Below are positions 62,100 to 64,000 of a stretch of 64,000 nucleotides of DNA, in pieces. The notes below the pieces were generated by a model. It ran no database searches and had not been told where the DNA came from. It saw nothing but the letters and a program-made list of their open reading frames with translations. The DNA is from Nemopilema nomurai (taxonomy: Eukaryota; Cnidaria; Scyphozoa; Rhizostomeae; Rhizostomatidae): assembly GCA_003864495.1 (NCBI GenBank), contig ML133383.1, forward strand, positions 1 through 64,000, given 5' to 3'. Positions within the stretch are counted from its first letter, which is position 1. Every line of letters begins with the position of its first letter. The position numbers were made by a program, and so were the translations under genes.

Positions 62100-63248
62100 A
62101 TGGATCAATGTGAGCATTGTGGCTTTGAGTTTGGGAATCTAAAGGGTGAACACGATCAAAGTTGGGAAGATAAGCATGTCTGTATTATTTGGGAACAATT
62201 TGCTAAGGATGAAGAAGATCTTATGACACCAGATGGTAATGCTACCAAGGAAGTAAAAGTTAGAGAAATGAATTTTTCTACAAATGAAAATTTTGAGCAA
62301 CAAAAGCAAACTGTTTGTAATGCCAGGGAAGAAACAAGCATAGGAGATTCTGAGTCTAACAATGCAGGAATGGTCGAATCTTCAAAGAAGGGCTGTGTAT
62401 GCAATATTTGTGGGAAATCATTCAGGCAGAAATGCGACGTAAAAAGGCATGAGCGTATCCATACAGGGGAGAAGCCATTCAAGTGCATGGTTTGTGACAA
62501 GTGTTTCAGTCAAAAGAACAATCTCAACTTGCACCTGCAGACCCACAGGGGGGATAAGCCCTATGTCTGTGACTTGTGTGGAAAGTGTTTTACCCAAAAA
62601 GTCCATTTGGCATCACATCTGCTAGTTCACAGTGGTGAGAAGCCGTATGCTTGTGATACCTGTGGCAAGAGCTTTGCCCAGGTTGGCACACTGAAGTGCC
62701 ATGTTCGCATTCACAGTGGCCAAAAGCCGTACGGATGTCCCACCTGTGGAAGCAAGTTCGCGCGGAGCAGTGACCGCAAAACGCACATGCTGATTCACAA
62801 CGGCCTAAAGCCGTTCGAGTGCACCGTATGCGGTAATTTCTTCACCAGAAAGACCTCGCTACAACGGCACATGCTTATACATACAGGACAGAAGAAGTTC
62901 AAATGCGGTTGGTGCGGAAAGGCATTCACGCAAAAGGTATACCTTGAGGCACACATGCCTCTTCATACAGGCACCAAGGCCCATAAATGCGAGCTATGTG
63001 GAAAGGCGTTCACCCAGCGAGGAAGTTTGCGCCTGCATTTGCGGATTCACAGTGGAGATAAAAGATTTTCTTGTGACACGTGTGGTAAGGGGTTTTATGA
63101 AAAGGGGGCTTTGCGGGATCACGCCCGGAGTCATTCCGGGGAAAGACCGCATGGATGTGATGTGTGCGACAAGAGGTTTTCGCGGAAGAGTCTTCTCATG
63201 AACCACCTCCGTTCTCACATCTGCTTTGTTGAACCGGATGGTTATTGA
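62100..63248 (+). CDS. C2H2 zinc-finger protein, ten fingers
   Basis: A single coding exon of 382 residues, preceded at 62094 by a good acceptor (CTTTGCAG), so the 5' UTR or an earlier exon is spliced on. The start is the ATG at 62100; a GTG just before it is not used as a start in animals. Residues 1-100 are acidic and include CEHCGFEF...H-V-C, an unusual finger-like stretch. From about residue 100 there are ten consecutive C2H2 fingers (CxxC...H-x3-H), from CNICGKSF to CDVCDKRF, joined by TGEKPF/SGEKPY-type linkers. Some linkers are degenerate (HTGTKAHK, HSGDKRFS). A 10-residue tail follows. Such proteins bind DNA and usually regulate transcription in the nucleus. No KRAB, SCAN or BTB domain is visible in this exon. 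The target site is unknown and orthology cannot be assigned. Coding GC is higher than in the flanks. Confidence 0.92.
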   Translation: MDQCEHCGFEFGNLKGEHDQSWEDKHVCIIWEQFAKDEEDLMTPDGNATKEVKVREMNFSTNENFEQQKQTVCNAREETSIGDSESNNAGMVESSKKGCVCNICGKSFRQKCDVKRHERIHTGEKPFKCMVCDKCFSQKNNLNLHLQTHRGDKPYVCDLCGKCFTQKVHLASHLLVHSGEKPYACDTCGKSFAQVGTLKCHVRIHSGQKPYGCPTCGSKFARSSDRKTHMLIHNGLKPFECTVCGNFFTRKTSLQRHMLIHTGQKKFKCGWCGKAFTQKVYLEAHMPLHTGTKAHKCELCGKAFTQRGSLRLHLRIHSGDKRFSCDTCGKGFYEKGALRDHARSHSGERPHGCDVCDKRFSRKSLLMNHLRSHICFVEPDGY

Positions 63249-64000
63249 CCCGGCATTTCAGCATCCAAAAATTCACGGGATCGTTTTGCTAAAGCCGATC
63301 CATTGATAATTGCATCGATCCATTCATTATATGATTGGTTTGTTGGAAAGGGAACTAACTGTGCATGAAATTGTCACTTTGTAGGTGATCCAACAGGTTA
63401 TAGGTGATGTTGCAACTTTTATAAATGCCAGGCAACACGGACATTGGTGGGAACGAGTAATTTAGCTTCTTATTAGTCGTTTATGTTGTTATTGATTCAC
63501 GTTTATAATTGCTAAAAAAAGCGGAACTATTGTACCACAAAGCACTTATTCACGTTTATCTATTTCAAACTTCAAATATAACTTTATTTAAAGCAAGTGT
63601 TAATAGGGATGATAACTTTATTAATGTTATATAGGGATGATTGGGGGTGTTTTGTTTAAAAGGCAAATAAATTCTGATGCAAAATTAGTATCTGATTGAT
63701 GAAACTTTTTGGTGAAACATTTTCTGATACTTAGCATGTAAATGGATGAAGAAATCGTAACAAACAATCGCCACTTATTGGTGTTCTTTTTCACGTGATC
63801 ATCACTTTAACTTTTATCGCAGATGCATTATTACTTATTTTCTTAATAAAGATAGACAACGTTTAATTTTTATTAACAGATTTATCTATACTTCGTTTCC
63901 CTTTTCTCCATGCTTCTCCCGTCGAAATATTTTTGCAAGTGCGTTTAGTTTTGAAGGTTCGCCTGTCTGCGGAGCTGCGAAAAAGGTTAGAAAGAAAAAA
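63249..64000. other. 3' flank of the zinc-finger gene
   Basis: No gene seen. AATAAA hexamers at 63666-63671 and about 63844-63849 are candidate poly(A) signals for the zinc-finger transcript. Confidence 0.4.

Noticed and set aside
62156..63218. Antisense and alternate-frame ORFs inside the zinc-finger exon
   Set aside because: The C2H2 frame explains the region; the others are shadows of the repeated finger codons.

Overview
The window is nuclear DNA from an animal. Its genes are built from many short exons separated by AT-rich introns with GT...AG borders. The introns carry minisatellites and small inverted-repeat elements, and nothing in the window resembles prokaryotic gene organisation. 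Gene content and intron style suggest a non-bilaterian or marine invertebrate, most likely an anthozoan cnidarian (coral or sea anemone). That assignment is an inference and no species is claimed. All exon models below were built by hand from reading frame, splice consensus, intron phase and protein-family conservation.

Layout, all recognised genes on the + strand: (1) a 12-TM SLC16/monocarboxylate-transporter-like MFS gene, four exons, 1822-7819. (2) A secreted or single-pass protein of about 15 EGF-like repeats, nine exons, 12864-22820, with a recent exon duplication and a frameshift in exon 7. (3) A canonical Ras GTPase, ten exons, 24612-31733, with an 18-bp minisatellite just before its CAAX exon. 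(4) A GH20 beta-hexosaminidase, copy A, 35123-43347. (5) A single-exon class A GPCR, 44423-45292. (6) A second GH20 beta-hexosaminidase, copy B, fifteen exons, 48013-55417. (7) A PIGV/GPI mannosyltransferase 2-like gene, four exons, 57301-59967, with a frame disruption in exon 2. (8) A ten-finger C2H2 zinc-finger protein in one coding exon, 62100-63248.

How the genes relate: the two hexosaminidases are tandem paralogues with almost identical exon lengths and phases. Copy B has one extra intron, and copy A has lost the normal donor before its last exon. The other genes are unrelated neighbours; there is no operon-like or cluster logic. The transporter and GPCR are plasma-membrane proteins, the hexosaminidases are lysosomal glycan-degrading enzymes, PIGV acts in the ER on GPI-anchor synthesis, Ras is a membrane-anchored signalling switch, and the zinc-finger protein is probably nuclear.

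Non-coding structure: at least six tandem arrays (units of 18-27 bp) lie in introns or flanks, several right beside splice acceptors. Several non-autonomous inverted-repeat elements are present: one flanked by TTAA, one by TA, one carrying a possible PIF/Harbinger transposase remnant, and one enclosing a minisatellite. I found no convincing new multi-gene system. The most interesting signals are gene-structure anomalies: the Ras array that is open in frame with the CAAX exon, the lost hexosaminidase donor, the EGF exon triplication series, and the PIGV and EGF frame breaks.
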